A stretch of DNA of 64,000 nucleotides from Boesenbergia rotunda (GCA_024364735.1 JAGFNQ010000948.1:207690-271689), one strand, 5' to 3'. Positions 33,386 to 44,989 are shown, numbered from the stretch's first letter. The notes: generated from the letters alone by a model not told the origin. A program made the numbers and translations.

Positions 33386-34922
33386 TCAAGTGTCAGTAGG
33401 AGGGTCGTCATCGCGCATAAGGTCGTCCATCGTGGCGTCAGTCGGGGCCAGAGGCCCTGGTGCAGTACTCGAAGGAGCTGCACCTCCAGGAAATGTGTGG
33501 CTGCGCCACTCATCATACCATGTCTGCTGGAGTGTGCGGGTCCCTGAGAGGTCGGTCTCGATCCTGGTCAGTCGGGAATCGAAAGAGTGAAAACCCGAAC
33601 GAAACTCCTCACGATCTGTCGCCCCCAGTTGAATAAGCTCCTGAACAGTCTGATCTAGCTCTGAGATCTGCCATCGGAGATCCGGATCCGGCTCATCATA
33701 GTCATCGTCATCAGTAGCAGCGGCTGGCGCCTGACCCTGTGGAACTCCCCGTGGTAACTCCCCAAGAACCCTACCATCTTTCCAGATCAACATCCGATCG
33801 GGCCCCCGAATAATGATGCCAGACTTGGCGAAGGCACGCTGGCCAAGTCTGCAATCCTGTCGTACCATAGGCACCGTCCGACCCTTGATAACATCAACAC
33901 CTACTGACATGAGCCAGTCGGTGATGACGTGACCAAAAGGCATGTAGACAGTGCGGCGGCTGGACTCCTCTCGATAAGACAAAATGGACTGGAAGATGCT
34001 CTCCATAATATCGAAATCTGAACGGCTGTGCATGCCGTAGAGCATCAAGCAGTGATAGGGTCGGATCTCAGCTAAGGGTTTTGAGGTGATTGGAAGAATA
34101 CAATTGGTAATGATCTTGAATAGTATATAACTAGTGGGAGACAGACGCAGTGCAGCAAACGTAGGAAAGTCAGGTCCAAGCTCATCAAGACCGTCTGGAC
34201 GCGGATAACCAAAGAAATACTGATGGATGGAATCAGGGGTAACGTCTACAAAGGGTGCTAGCAGAGGATTAGGAAGGTCAGGATAAAGCGAATAAAGATT
34301 CGGTGATCGTCGACCACCCAAGTACTCAGCCAAAATCTCATATGAAAAGTCAAGGTTCATCTTCCCGACTCGAGTGGTGAACTCGAATCCCCCTTTAGAG
34401 CTTGGTTGTAGGTTGTTGTAAAATTCGGAGACGAGGTCGTAATTTATGGTTCTTTCCAAAGAAAGAAGAAACCCCAGATTGTAATAAGTAACAATCTCCA
34501 TAACAGAAGGGCAGAATTCCGTTAGGAAAGGAATGTCAATGGATCTGCAGGGTAAAAGTTTGAATGTCCTAGCTTGAAAGGCCTGCTCACAGGCCGCATT
34601 TGGGAACCTGGAGCTAGAGGAAGGCTGTGGCCTTCTGGAAGAGGAGGAAGGAGTCTTCCCCCTCGGATTTCCCTCCACGCTCTCTTTTCCTTTAGATGAT
34701 TTTCTAAGGAGGTCAATTAATATAGTAAGATGGACATAGATTGAATCATACAGGAGTTGATCATCAGATGAGACCCAATCAAAAGGTAGATATAAAATGT
34801 TTTGGTCAAGAAATGAGGAAGAGGGTCATGGCAAAAACAAAAACAAGACATGGTTAGCTCCACAAATATTCTAAGAGTTGTTGTGAAAGGAAAATTGAAA
34901 TCAAATCTTACTTCGGCGCCAT
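33386..34922 (-). CDS. Third ORF of the SIRE-like element, spliced, about 443 residues
   Basis: Exon 1 is 34922-34912 (ATG GCG CCG AA) with donor GTAAGATTTG; exon 2 runs from 34703, after CTCCTTAG, to the stop at 33386. The phases fit and give MAPKKSSKGKESVEGNPRG as the start; the unspliced frame would start only at 34678. The protein has a Ser-rich basic N-terminus, a globular part with SIDIPFLTEF, TYYNLGFLLSLERTI, EFYNNLQPSSKGGFEFTT and EILAEYLGG, and an acidic stretch (TDDDDYDEPDPD) before a short coiled coil. It resembles the 'putative plant transposon protein' domain family of unknown function. It sits where SIRE and Maximus elements carry an env-like gene, but I see no signal peptide or membrane segment. 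It is fully open, unlike gag-pol. Confidence 0.75.
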
Positions 34923-35189
34923 TGAAGTTTGTTTGAACGAGGGAGGAAGAAGTCGGTTCCTCACGATTGAGAGAGGCTTGCTCACTGAGAACTCTCGGAC
35001 GCAGAGAGGAAGAGGAGATCTCGCCGGAAAATACCAGTAGAAATCTCTGCTTCGCACGCGCGTGAGGAAGGGAGACGCAGGACCTCTCTCACTCACACAA
35101 GGTTGCACAGACGGGGTGGTTTCGGCGCTAGGGTTCGGGAAAACGAAGGCTTGGAGAGAGTTAATCGGTTGGTGGATCGGTCCACCAAC

Positions 35190-35545
35190 CAAAATTTAAT
35201 GCGGTTGATCGGATCACCGTTCGATCAGATCGCGTCCGGACCGATCAGGATACATCCTGATCGGACTGGAATGGTCCTGATCGATCGGGTGACCGATCAG
35301 GATCCGATCAGTAGGTCCTGGAGAGAAAATTCTGAGCTCCCTGATCGGTCTGTGGACCGATCCCCACAGGGTGCCAGATCGGTCTGGAGACCGATCCAGG
35401 CTAGCTCAGACACTTAGTCAGATTTCGAGAGATTACGGCTTACCTCGCAGATCGGTCTGTTGACCGAACACCACAGAAGGGGGTCAGGTCGGTCCGGGGA
35501 CCGATCAGCCCGATACCTGATCGGTCCGGTGACCGATCAGGGTTC
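35190..35545. repeat. Internal array of GATCGGT...ACCGATC motifs upstream of the third ORF
   Basis: About ten imperfect inverted repeats such as GATCGGTCTGGAGACCGATC, the same word that fills the LTRs, lie in the region upstream of the spliced ORF. The rest of 34923-36198 has no other supported gene. Confidence 0.8.
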
Positions 35546-36198
35546 CTGATACGACCTGAAATGTTTAGTTTCAGAGTTTCTGAAATTTCTAAATGATCTT
35601 TGATGGATTTTGTCTAACTTGGACAGGTCCTTATGACTAAAATTGATTCTTGAACAAGAATCTAAAGTCCTTATAGATTCAACAAACACTTTGACCCATC
35701 TAAATGGAATCAAACTCAACCATCAATCAATCAAGCAAATTCAAACAAGTTTTTACTCCACCTTCAAGTTTCCAATCAAGTTGCCTTGATTGGAATGTCC
35801 AAGTATGATCATGGAGCCATATACACATATGTTATGCAATGGTTTTCCCCATACTTGGTCACCACCGTGATTATTATCTCGTCAACTCAATTTCTCAAGT
35901 GATGTAATGACATTTTGAGAAATTGAGTTAAACCTAACATCTCACCCCATATCTAGCAAACAAAAACGTTTTGGTAACCCTTATAGTTTGTGTGAGATGT
36001 TCCCAAAGTTACCCAATTGTTCCCTAACAATTTGAAATAATCATGAAGGATTTTGACCATAATTTGAGAATCATGAAGCGCGACACATTCCCAACTCCCG
36101 TCTTAGGAAACTAAATTCACTCTCGGGAAGTGGTTTAGTGAAAATGTCAGCTAGGTTTGACTTTGACTCTACATGTGAGAGTATGATGTTCCCCCTAG

Positions 36199-36720
36199 CT
36201 ACAGATCTCTAATGAAGTGGTGTCTTACCTCAATATGTTTTGTCCTCGAATGATGGACCGGATTCTTGGTTAGGTTAATTGTGCTAATGTTATCACATAA
36301 CACTTGCACACCCTTGTAACCCAATCCATAGTCCTCTAAGGTGTGGATCATCCACAACAATTGTGATATACACTCTCCCATGACGATATATTCTGCCTCG
36401 GTAGTGGAAAGAGCAACACAATGTTGCTTCCGACTCGACCAACTTACTAAAGAAGAACCTAGGAATTGGCAGCCCCCACTAGTGCTTTTCCGGTCCAACT
36501 TACATCCAGCGTAGTCGGAATCCGTATAGCCCATCAAATCAAAAGATTCGGTACGGGGATACCAAAGACCTACACCAATTGTGCCCTTGAGATATCTCAA
36601 AATTCGCTTAACAGCAATTAGGTGAGATTCCTTGGCACAGACTTGATACCTAGCGCACATCCCTACAGCAAATAGTATATCTGGTCGACTAGCTGTAAGG
36701 TATAGCAAACTACCTATCAT
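36199..36720 (-). pseudogene. Copia RNase H part of the SIRE-like polyprotein
   Basis: It starts with the end of the reverse-transcriptase connection (MIGSLLYLTASRPDI) and continues with the RNase H blocks YTDSDYAGC, ALSTTEAEYI and HIEVRHHFIRD. The enzyme would remove the RNA strand during reverse transcription. It is separated from the preceding frame by a stop and frameshift around 36721-36770. Confidence 0.9.
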
Positions 36721-36767
36721 GCTTCGATATTGACTTAGATCAACGGGTTTACCACTCTCATCATTAT

Positions 36768-38546
36768 CTAATCTTGTGTTTGTGGCATGGGAGTGGTTAC
36801 CTCTTTTGAATCACTCATATTGAATTTTCGAAGCATTTCATGTGTATACTTTGATTGGTGCACATGGATACCATCGCGAGTTTGCTTGATTTCAAGTCCG
36901 AGGAAGAAAGTCAACTCTCCCACTAAACTCATTTCAAACTCACTCTCCATGTGTCCGATAAATTCACGTAAATAGCCCTTGTTGTTTGAGCCACAAATTA
37001 TGTCATCGACATATACTTGGGCTACAAATATATTGTCACCATCTCTTCGTAGAAATAGTGTAGGGTCTATTTGACCTCTAACGAAACCCTTTCCAATCAA
37101 GAATGTCGACAACCGCTCATACCAAGCCCGAGGTGCTTGTTTAAGGCCATAGAGTGCCTTCTTGAGCTTGTACACGTGGTTTGGATATTCGGTACTCTCA
37201 AACCCTGGAGGTTGTTCGACATAGACTTCTTCCCTAATCAAACCATTTAGGAATGCCGATTTGACGTCCATTTGAAATAGTTTGAAGCCTCGATGTGCTG
37301 CAAATGCAAGCATCAATCGGATGGACTCTAATCGTGCCACGGGAGCATAAGTCTCATCATAATCAAGACCTTCAACTTGACTGTAGCCCTTGGCTACCAA
37401 GCGTGCCTTGTTTCTAATGATTTCTCCCTTGTGGTTTAATTTGTTTTTGAAGACCCATTTAGTTCCAATAATATTGGTCTTCTTGGGCCTAGGGACTAAG
37501 TCCCAAACTTGACTCCTCTCAAATTGACCTAGTTCATCTTGCATTGCAATAATCCAATCGGGATCATTTAATGCTTCATCAATTTTTCTAGGTTCAATTT
37601 TGGAAATTAGAGCAACTTCATTAGCCTCATTCCTGAAGAATGATCTAGTCCTAACCCCTTGATGGATGTCTCCAACAATTTGGTCTTGGGGATGACTAGA
37701 GGCTAATCTCGTTTGTCTTGGTGTTGGTGGTGCTTCTTGAACGAGTTCACTAGACACAAGTTCAGCCTCAGGATCCGGCTGATCAATGAGTTGTCTAGGC
37801 TCACCGTCATCAGACTCATCACCATCAACAATACTCGGATTTTCATTCAAACTAAGTCTCCTTAGTTCGATTTGAACTCCTTCTACATTATCTGATTGGT
37901 CAATTGATTTTGGAAATTCCTCAAAAACCACATCAGAAGACTCTTCAACTAGTCTTGTTCTCTTGTTGTAGACTCGGTAAGCTTTACTAACGAGGGAGTA
38001 CCCGACTAGTATCCCTTCATCAGCTTTTGCCGTGAACTTTCCAAGATGATCCTTGGTGTTTAGGATGAACACCTTACACCCAAACACCCTAAGGTGTTTA
38101 ACCGTAGGTGGTTTTCCAAACCAAAGTTCATGGGGAGTCTTTTCTAAAAACCTATGGATGAGAACTCGATTTTGCACATAGCAAGCTGTATTTACAGCTT
38201 CAGCCCATAAGTAACTCGGGAGTGAGTACTCATTAAGCATGCTTCGTGCAGCCTCTTGAAGTGCACGGTTCTTCCTCTCTACAACACTATTTTGTTGTGG
38301 TGTTCTAGGAGTGGAGAACTCATGTCTATAACCCTTATCTTGACAAAATTCTAGAAACCTTTGGTTTTGAAATTCACCTCCATGATCACTTCTTATTGTC
38401 TTAATTGTTGATGATTTCTCATTTTTAACCCTTCTACAAAAAGAAATGAAAATATCTAAGGTTTGATCCTTATGTTTTAAAAAGTAAGTCCAAGTATATC
38501 TAGTAAAATCATTAATGATAACAAAGCAATATCTACTTCCATTCAA
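36768..38546 (-). pseudogene. Copia integrase and reverse transcriptase of the SIRE-like element
   Basis: A 592-residue frame. The integrase core starts late (SRYCFVIINDFTRYTW), keeps RSDHGGEF and the NSVVERKNR block, but has lost the upstream segment with the first catalytic Asp, because a deletion and frameshift join it to the previous frame near 38545. The reverse transcriptase has the usual blocks ARLVAKGYSQVEGLDYDETY, FQMDVKSAFLNG, LYGLKQAPRAWYERL and the catalytic YVDDII. Without the integrase segment the protein should be unable to integrate DNA. Confidence 0.92.
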
Positions 38547-38839
38547 TGATATGATGGTACTACAGTGCTTTTACCTTTATGTGCAGATTTTGTTTGCTTA
38601 CCCATTTGACATGCATCACATAATTTATCTTTTCCATACTTGATGCTTGGTAAGCCTCGCACTAGTCCCTTGTTGGCCAACTTCCGGATGTTCTTCATGT
38701 TCACATGTGCTAGCCTCCGGTGCCAAAGTGTGGACTCTTCTTCTTTTGACATGAAACACTTAGCAAGAGCATTAGTAGCACTTTTAAAAGAAACTTGATA
38801 AATATTGTCTACTCTTGCTCCTACTAGTACCGTGTCCAA
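38543..38839 (-). pseudogene. GAG-pre-integrase and zinc-binding part of integrase (SIRE-like)
   Basis: The motif LWHRRLAHVNMKNIRKL and CDACQMGKQ form the HHCC zinc-binding head of Copia integrase. It follows a TAA in the same frame as the protease (after GYTIDF), so it is separated from it by one stop codon only. Confidence 0.9.
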
Positions 38840-38872
38840 AGTGTCATTTTGTCTAACTAGACATTGACTTGG

Positions 38873-39145
38873 TTAGAAGTCAATTGTGTAACCCGTGTCA
38901 CACAATTGACTGACACTTAGGAGATTAAACTTCATCCCCTTGACTAGAAGGACATTTGAGATTCTAAGACATTCGGATATTTGAATGTCTCCTATTCCTA
39001 TGACCCTAAGACTACCATTGTTACCAAATGATACATTACCTCTACTCTTCTTGTGAAATGTGGTAAACAATGATCTATCCCCGGTCATGTGTTTGGAGCA
39101 TCCACTATCAACAAACCAAGTTGATAGATGCTCCCCCTCAATCAT
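38873..39145 (-). pseudogene. Copia aspartic protease part (SIRE-like)
   Basis: The active-site block TWFVDSGCSKHMTG (DSG type) is followed by VSFGNNGSLRVIGIGDI and FNLLSVSQL. It is in the same frame as Gag but separated from it by one TAG (39149-39151). Confidence 0.9.
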
Positions 39146-39148
39146 AAC

Positions 39149-40858
39149 CTACACAATTCGAAAAATAGAAGTCTTAGGTACCCAAACCTTGGGACCTAAT
39201 GCATCAACTAAACATGACTTCGGCACCCACGCCTTGACAACTTTCTTTTGGATTTTGGGTGTCCTAGATTGTCTCATGTCAGTCCTAGACATGAGAGATA
39301 CAAAAGAGGGTTCCTTAGGGCGGTAACCAATACCTGCCCTATTGTAGACCGCTCTTTGGGCATTCAAAATCATATCTAAGGTTTTAGAGCTATTTGAGAA
39401 TTTCCCAAGAATATTCTTGAGCTTCTCAACTTCACTCTTCAATGCTTGGTTTTCCTCCACTAACTCATTATCATGCAAATCACTGATTTCCTCAACCTTA
39501 GAGGATTTCAGGCTTACAATCTCATGTTTCAAAGATTTAATTTCATCTTCTAGTAATTCAACATGCAAGTCATTAATGTTATCATCCCTAGAAGCTTTCA
39601 ATTGATCAATCTCTAATTGCAATGCTTTAACTTTGTTTTTGGATTTCTTAAGCATACTAGTTAAACATGCAATTGCTCTATAACATTTTTCAAGCTCGGG
39701 AGAAGTTACCTCTTCATCATCCGAAGATGACGAAGCCGCGTTTGAGGAGCTTGAAGTTTCTTCACTGCTCTCCTCTCCAAGAGCCATGAGAGCCACTTGC
39801 CTTGTACTCTTCTCCTCCTTCTCATCATCGGATGAACTAGAAGATGACTCATCCCAAGAAGCCTTCAAAGCTTTCTTCTTCTTCTTGGATTTCTCTTCTT
39901 TTCTTTTAGGTTTCTCCTCCTTTTTAAGCTTCGGACATTCATTCTTGAAGTGTCCTCTCCTACCACACTCAAAGCAAGATGCATTATTCTTATCAAGCTT
40001 GAATTCACTAGTGTTACCTCTCCTCTTGAAACGTCGATCTCTTCGCATCATCCTTCGCACGAAGTTCGCCATTTCGGATGAAGAGGAGCCACTGCCATCT
40101 TCCTCCGAGGTTGACTCGGATTCGGAGGAGGATGAAGATGATGAAAGATCCTTCTCCTTTTTCTTCTCCTTCTTCTTCTTGTTGATCCGGTCCCCTGCAA
40201 CTAAGGCAATCCCCTTTTCCTTGGGGCCTTTGTTAGCCATCTCATGCAATTCCATCTCACAAAATAAATCATCTAATTTTACAGTAGATAAATCCTTGGA
40301 TACTTTGTAGGCATCCACCATGGATGACCACAAAGCATTCCTTGGAAATGCTTTCAAGACATACCTCACAAGGTCGCGATTCTTGACCTTTTCATCAATT
40401 GAATGAAGTCCATTAAGAACTTCCTTGAACCGGCTATGGAGCTCACTTACCGACTCATTCTCCTTCATGGAGAGGTTTTGAAGTTGATTGAGGAACAAGT
40501 CCCTCTTTGCAATCCTCGAGTCTCGGGTGCCTTCATGGAGCTCTATGAGTTTGTTCCACAAATCTTTTGCACTCGTGAAGGGACCAACCTTGATGAGTTG
40601 GTCTTTGTTCATGCCGCATTGTAGAGTGACAACCGCCTTAGCGTCGGCTTCACTTTTCTTTGTTTGTTCGGCAGTCCATCGCGAAGATTCGAGTTCCTTA
40701 CCTTCATCATCCTTAGGAGGGATGAATCCTTCCTTCACCGCGAACCACGTATGGATATCCATCTTCAAATAGTATTCCATTTTTGATCTCCAATATTGGA
40801 AGTCGGCGCCATCAAAGAATGGAGGTCGGGTGGTGGAGAAGCCTTCTCTCAAAGCCAT
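39149..40858 (-). CDS. Copia Gag of the SIRE-like element, 569 residues, intact
   Basis: It begins MALREGFSTTRPPFFDG, with the typical FQYWRSKMEYYL, and has a UBN2-type capsid region up to about residue 215, acidic serine-rich stretches, one zinc knuckle (CFECGRRGHFKNEC, about residues 297-310), a lysine-rich segment and a long coiled coil (about 390-500). It packs the element's RNA in cytoplasmic particles. The start lies 45 bases inside the primer-binding site. The frame ends in a TAG directly before the protease, in frame; in related elements Gag and Pol are one frame or are joined by read-through. Confidence 0.92.
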   Translation of the reverse strand: MALREGFSTTRPPFFDGADFQYWRSKMEYYLKMDIHTWFAVKEGFIPPKDDEGKELESSRWTAEQTKKSEADAKAVVTLQCGMNKDQLIKVGPFTSAKDLWNKLIELHEGTRDSRIAKRDLFLNQLQNLSMKENESVSELHSRFKEVLNGLHSIDEKVKNRDLVRYVLKAFPRNALWSSMVDAYKVSKDLSTVKLDDLFCEMELHEMANKGPKEKGIALVAGDRINKKKKEKKKEKDLSSSSSSSESESTSEEDGSGSSSSEMANFVRRMMRRDRRFKRRGNTSEFKLDKNNASCFECGRRGHFKNECPKLKKEEKPKRKEEKSKKKKKALKASWDESSSSSSDDEKEEKSTRQVALMALGEESSEETSSSSNAASSSSDDEEVTSPELEKCYRAIACLTSMLKKSKNKVKALQLEIDQLKASRDDNINDLHVELLEDEIKSLKHEIVSLKSSKVEEISDLHDNELVEENQALKSEVEKLKNILGKFSNSSKTLDMILNAQRAVYNRAGIGYRPKEPSFVSLMSRTDMRQSRTPKIQKKVVKAWVPKSCLVDALGPKVWVPKTSIFRIV

Positions 40859-40902
40859 CTTGTTGAGAACTCTCGGTTGTTAAGCCGTAAACAGAGCAAC
40901 CT

Positions 40903-40914
40903 GCTCTGATACCA
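40903..40914 (-). other. Primer-binding site of the SIRE-like element
   Basis: TGGTATCAGAGC on the minus strand, two bases inside the 5' LTR, complementary to initiator tRNA-Met. Confidence 0.9.
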
Positions 40915-40916
40915 CT

Positions 40917-43115
40917 TGTTGGGAACGAGATGGCTATAGAGTGGGGGTGAATATAGACAATCGCTTGCCCCTTGAAAACTTATCACGATTTCTGCAACTC
41001 AAATATCAGTAGCACAACGGAAAGAGTGGAAAACAGAGTATGCAGAAAAACTAAACGAGAGCGAAACAAACACAACTAGCAAGATCGCTAACAAGGAGGG
41101 TTTACAAAGTTCGGGGATAACTTGCCCCTACTCCTTGGCGTACCCTTGAGGTGGGCGATCCCTTGATCGTCGGCAGATCAAGCCCCGGTCAACACCGGAT
41201 ATGAAGCAACCTCCTTCTCGGTGGAGAAACCTCTCCACAGCGTGTTTCACACAATGATATATAATGAGCACAATGAAACAACAACAAGAAGGATCTTACT
41301 CAAACTCTTAGCAAGGACAAAACACAGCAAGCTTCCCTGAGCTCCACCCAGTGGCGATCTCACGCAGACCCCTGTCTGCTTCGTGTCTTCCCACTGTCGG
41401 ACTCCAAGCTTCTTGTTTTCTCCTTCAAGCGCTCAAGTATGATGATTGCTCCTCTATAGCTTGCTTAGAATGGTTGAAGAACTCAAGAACAGCAAGCTTG
41501 TAGCAGCAGAACGCAAGAACACAAAGAAGTTTTTCAAACTGAATCGCTTCCAAAAACTCTACCGCCTCGTCTTCTCGCGCTTCCTTTTGTTTCTCCGCCA
41601 AGCGACAAGTGACCACATCTCTGTAGCTCCCAGCTACTCATCTGCCAACGCCAGCCTCTACTGAGCTATCTCTGGACTCACTGAGCTCCTCAGCCAAGCT
41701 CCAGTCTCAGCCCCAGTCTTCGGCTCGCCGTTGCAACCTGAGATGTGAAAAGGGACAAACCTGCTCCAAGGAAAGCATGCTTTGACTTCTCCTTGAGTGT
41801 TTGAATCCTCCCCTGTCACCTGAAACTCAATCAGAGCATTAGAGCAGAAGATCACACAGCATATCACATACATCAGCAAATCCGATACGATCAGACGCTC
41901 TGACCGCGTCTGACAGTGAAATTTGAATTAAAGTGATCGGTCACCGGACCGATCCAGGGTGTGTGGATCGATCACCAGATCGATCCACTGCTTTGCTGGG
42001 ATTCCCAGCTCTCGCAGCTATACACGCCTGATCGGTCACCAGACCGATCAGGGTGAATCCTGATCAGTCACCAGACCGATCAGATTGGATCCTGATCGGT
42101 CACCCAGACCGATCAGGCAAGATGAACAGTTACTTTTTAATCAAATCCAAGATCCCTGATCGGTCCCCGGACGGATCCAAGACTTTGATCAGCAAGGGAA
42201 CTCACTCACCGTTTGCTCCCTGATCGGTCACCAGACCGATCAGGAGCAAGACAGCAAGGAAGCAGCCTGCTCCCTGATCGGTCACCGGTCCGATCAAGAG
42301 CCACACAGTAGATTCCCAATCTCACTGTGCGCTCCCTGATCGGTCACCAGTCCGATCAGACATAGCTGGATCGGTCACCAGACCGATCCACTAAGGAGCA
42401 GCGTGCCAATGTCCCTGATCGGTCACCAGACCGATCCAGTGACTCACCCCTAGCCCTCCAAGCTAGGAATTCATCCACCTTAGCCCTCCAAGCTAAGGAT
42501 TTTTCCATCTAACTCTTCAAGTTGGGAATTTGCACCTAACCCTACAAGTTAGGACTTTTCACCTAGCCCTCCAAGCTAGGACTTTTCACCTAGCCCTCCA
42601 AGCTAGGACTTTTCACCCAACTCTTCCGAGTTAGAACATCATCCAACCTAGCCCTCCAAGCTAGGCACCTGACCCTCCAAGCCAGGACTTTTTCACCTAA
42701 TTCTCCAGGATGGGAATTTGCACCTAACCCTCCAGGTTAGGACTTTTCACCTAGCCCTCCAAGCTAGGACTTTTCACCCAACCTTTCCGAATTAGAACTT
42801 TTCCAACACCTAACCTCCCAGGTTAGGATTTTCCACACCTAACCCTCCAGGTCAGGATTTTCCAACACCTAGCCCTCCAGGCTAGGATTTTCCACATCAT
42901 GCCTAATCCTCGGTCAGGACTTAATCACAATCATCATAATTCATCACACCTAACCTCCCAGGTTAGGATTTTCCAAATCATGCCTAATCCTCGATCAGGA
43001 CTTAATCATAATCCACCTAACCTCCCAGATTAGGATTTTCCATATCATAATCATCCTCCTAAACTAAAATCGTTGTCAACACCAAAACAACAATCAGGGC
43101 CAGACTGCATCAACA
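40917..43115 (-). repeat. 5' LTR of the SIRE-like element
   Basis: 2199 bp, same length and almost the same sequence as 30641-32839, with the same two palindrome arrays (41935-42440 and 42445-43045). Confidence 0.95.
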
Positions 43116-43721
43116 AAATCCGCTGCTGCACTATGGCTAAAACTGGAGCAGTTGTGCATGAGAAAAAGTCTTATGAACAAACTGGGTCTGAAACAACGTT
43201 TGTATTCTCATCGCATGACAGAAGGTACGTCGTTAAGAGATCACTTGACCGTGTTTAAGGAAATTGTCTCTGACTTAGAGGCTTTGGAGGTCAAATATGG
43301 CGATGAAGATTTTGCATTAATCTTACTGTGTTCTTTACCCTCGTCATATACGGCTTTTAGAGATACTATTTTATATAGTCGTGATACTCTTACTTTGAAT
43401 GAAGTTTATGATTCATTGTTCTCAAAAGAGAAAATGAAACAGCTCGTCGAAGGATCTGAGGCTCAGGGTGATGGTCTTATTATTCGAGGAAGGACTCAGG
43501 AGAAAGACTCTGATGGTAACATCAGGGGCAGAAATAGCAATAAGATCTGTAATTATTGCAAGAAGAAGGGTCACATCAAATCTGAATGTTATAAGCTGCA
43601 GAATAAGAATAAAAGGGCAGGTGAAAATTCGAGGGAAAACAATCAGAGAAGTCTGGTGAGGCTGATGTTGCCGAAAATTACAGTGATGGTGAACTTCTCG
43701 TTACCTCTGATGCTGATTTGA
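43116..43721 (+). pseudogene. Copia Gag, second part, of the outer element
   Basis: Continues the frame cut at 30640. It carries the Gag motif TSLRDHLTVFKEIVSDLEAL and one zinc knuckle CNYCKKKGHIKSEC (about 43550-43592). A frame change comes near 43650, after which the frame ends at 43721. Confidence 0.88.
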
Positions 43722-43738
43722 AGCAGAGTGAGGAATGA

Positions 43739-44113
43739 ATTCTTGATTCTGGTTGTACGTTTCATATGTGTCCCAATCGGGACTGGTTTTCAACATATGA
43801 AATGGTTTCGAGTGGTGCCGTTTTGATGGGCAATAATACATCTTACAGAATTGCTGGTATTGGTACGATCAGAATTAAGATGTTTGATGGTGCCATTCGG
43901 ACACTTGGTAATGTGAGGCACGTTCCTGATTTGAATAGAAATATGATCTCTTTGAGTATTCTTAATTCTAAAGGGTACAAGTACACTAGTGAAGGTGGAG
44001 CTGTGAAGGTCAGTAAAGGGTCTCTTGTTGTGATGAAGGGACTAAGGAAAATCGCCAATTTATATGTTCTGCAGGGATCCACAGTAATGGGTGATATTGT
44101 CGTCACAAGTTGA
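43739..44113 (+). pseudogene. Copia protease and pre-integrase remnant of the outer element
   Basis: The motif ILDSGCTFHMCPNRDWF is the Tnt1-type aspartic protease site; VRHVPDLNRNMISLSILNSK and the GAG-pre-integrase-like end LYVLQGSTVMG follow. Downstream, integrase and reverse transcriptase are missing. Confidence 0.85.
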
Positions 44114-44304
44114 TATTGATAAAAGTAGATCACTTATGGGAAGTTTATAAGAAAACTATTTGGTTAAAAGGACTCTTTAGTGAGCTTAGCGAAGACTTAC
44201 AGATTACTACAGTCTTTTGTGATAGTCAGAGTGTTATTTTCCTCACGAAGGATCAGATGCTTCATGAGAGAACAAAGCACATTGATGTGAGACACTTCCT
44301 ATAG
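44113..44304 (+). pseudogene. RNase H tail remnant of the outer Copia element
   Basis: The phrases FCDSQSVIFLTKDQMLHERT and KHIDVRHFL are the end of Copia RNase H. The direct joint to the protease region shows an internal deletion of several kilobases. Confidence 0.85.
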
Positions 44305-44435
44305 TTAAGTTTAAGCATTACTTGGACTTGGTTGATGCTAGATGCTAGATGCTGAGATTTGCCTGTGTGGTTTTTGTGGAAAAGGTGGAGAATGTTCTTT
44401 TTGAAGATTTATGGAATTCGCGTCAAGATGGAGAT

Positions 44436-44849
44436 TGTTAGAATTTGGTGACCCGAATTCTGTTTTATCCGTTAGTATTTATTAGATATTTTCTTGTTAA
44501 TATATTAATAAATAGATTCTTTATAAATCTGTTAATTAACAGTTTCATTATTAATTTTTTATTTGACTAAGTATTCTAAGGTCCCTATAATTTGTGTATC
44601 TCATAGACAAGTTGTAATAAATCAATCAAGAAAGTTATTTGGTTATCTCTTCTTTCTTTTCTCTACCTCTCTTTTTCTCTACTTCTCTTTACTTTATTAT
44701 GATATAAGAGTTGTCAACATTGTATTCCGTCATTCTTAGTGATTTTTTCTCCTCTTCCCGTGGTTTTTTTCCTGTCAAGGGTTTTTCACGTAAATCTGGT
44801 GTATTCTCTATTATTCTTGTTGCCGTTTTTCCGTTCTAATCTCGTAACA
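44436..44849 (+). repeat. 3' LTR of the outer Copia element
   Basis: 414 bp, preceded by the purine-rich AAGATGGAGAT; its end CGTAACA is followed by the TSD CATAG. Confidence 0.93.
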
Positions 44850-44989
44850 CATAGGGTAGTAGAGGAGGTACTTTTCATAGACATATTTCCCCGGATACAT
44901 CAATTTTAAAAGGTTGTGACTAAATTCATTTTTAAGGACAAAGTATTTGTAGGACCGTTCGTAGGTCGGCAAGAGGGGGATAAATTACC

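Larger units (their letters stand above)
30641..43115 (-). mobile_element. SIRE-like Copia retrotransposon, 12.5 kb, TSD AAATC, with spliced third ORF
   Basis: The LTRs at 30641-32839 and 40917-43115 are each 2199 bp and differ only by scattered single bases; AAATC flanks both sides (30636-30640 and 43116-43120). On the minus strand the order is 5' LTR, primer-binding site (TGGTATCAGAGC, 40914-40903), Gag, protease, integrase, reverse transcriptase, RNase H, a third ORF, a polypurine tract (AAAAAGGGGGAGAT, near 32854-32840) and the 3' LTR. The near-identical LTRs point to a recent insertion, yet the polyprotein is broken, so it probably moved with helper proteins or decayed soon after. Confidence 0.95.
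29937..44849 (+). mobile_element. Copia retrotransposon (Tnt1/Tork-like), TSD CATAG, split by a nested SIRE-like element
   Basis: Two LTRs (29937-30349 and 44436-44849) begin TGTTAGAATTT and end CGTAACA, and the whole is flanked by CATAG (29932-29936 and 44850-44854). Next to the left LTR is a primer-binding site TGGTATCTAAGC (iMet type, two changes). Own sequence remains only at 30350-30640 and 43116-44435; everything between belongs to the nested element. Gag, protease and a short RNase H remnant are present, while integrase and reverse transcriptase are deleted, so it was already defective. Confidence 0.93.

Noticed and set aside
33386..34922. Envelope gene of a retrovirus-like element
   Set aside because: No signal peptide, membrane segment or cleavage site is seen; the protein resembles a plant-transposon domain instead.
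39786..40310. Plus-strand frame of 174 residues in the Gag region
   Set aside because: Antisense of the Lys/Glu/Ser-rich part of the SIRE-like Gag.
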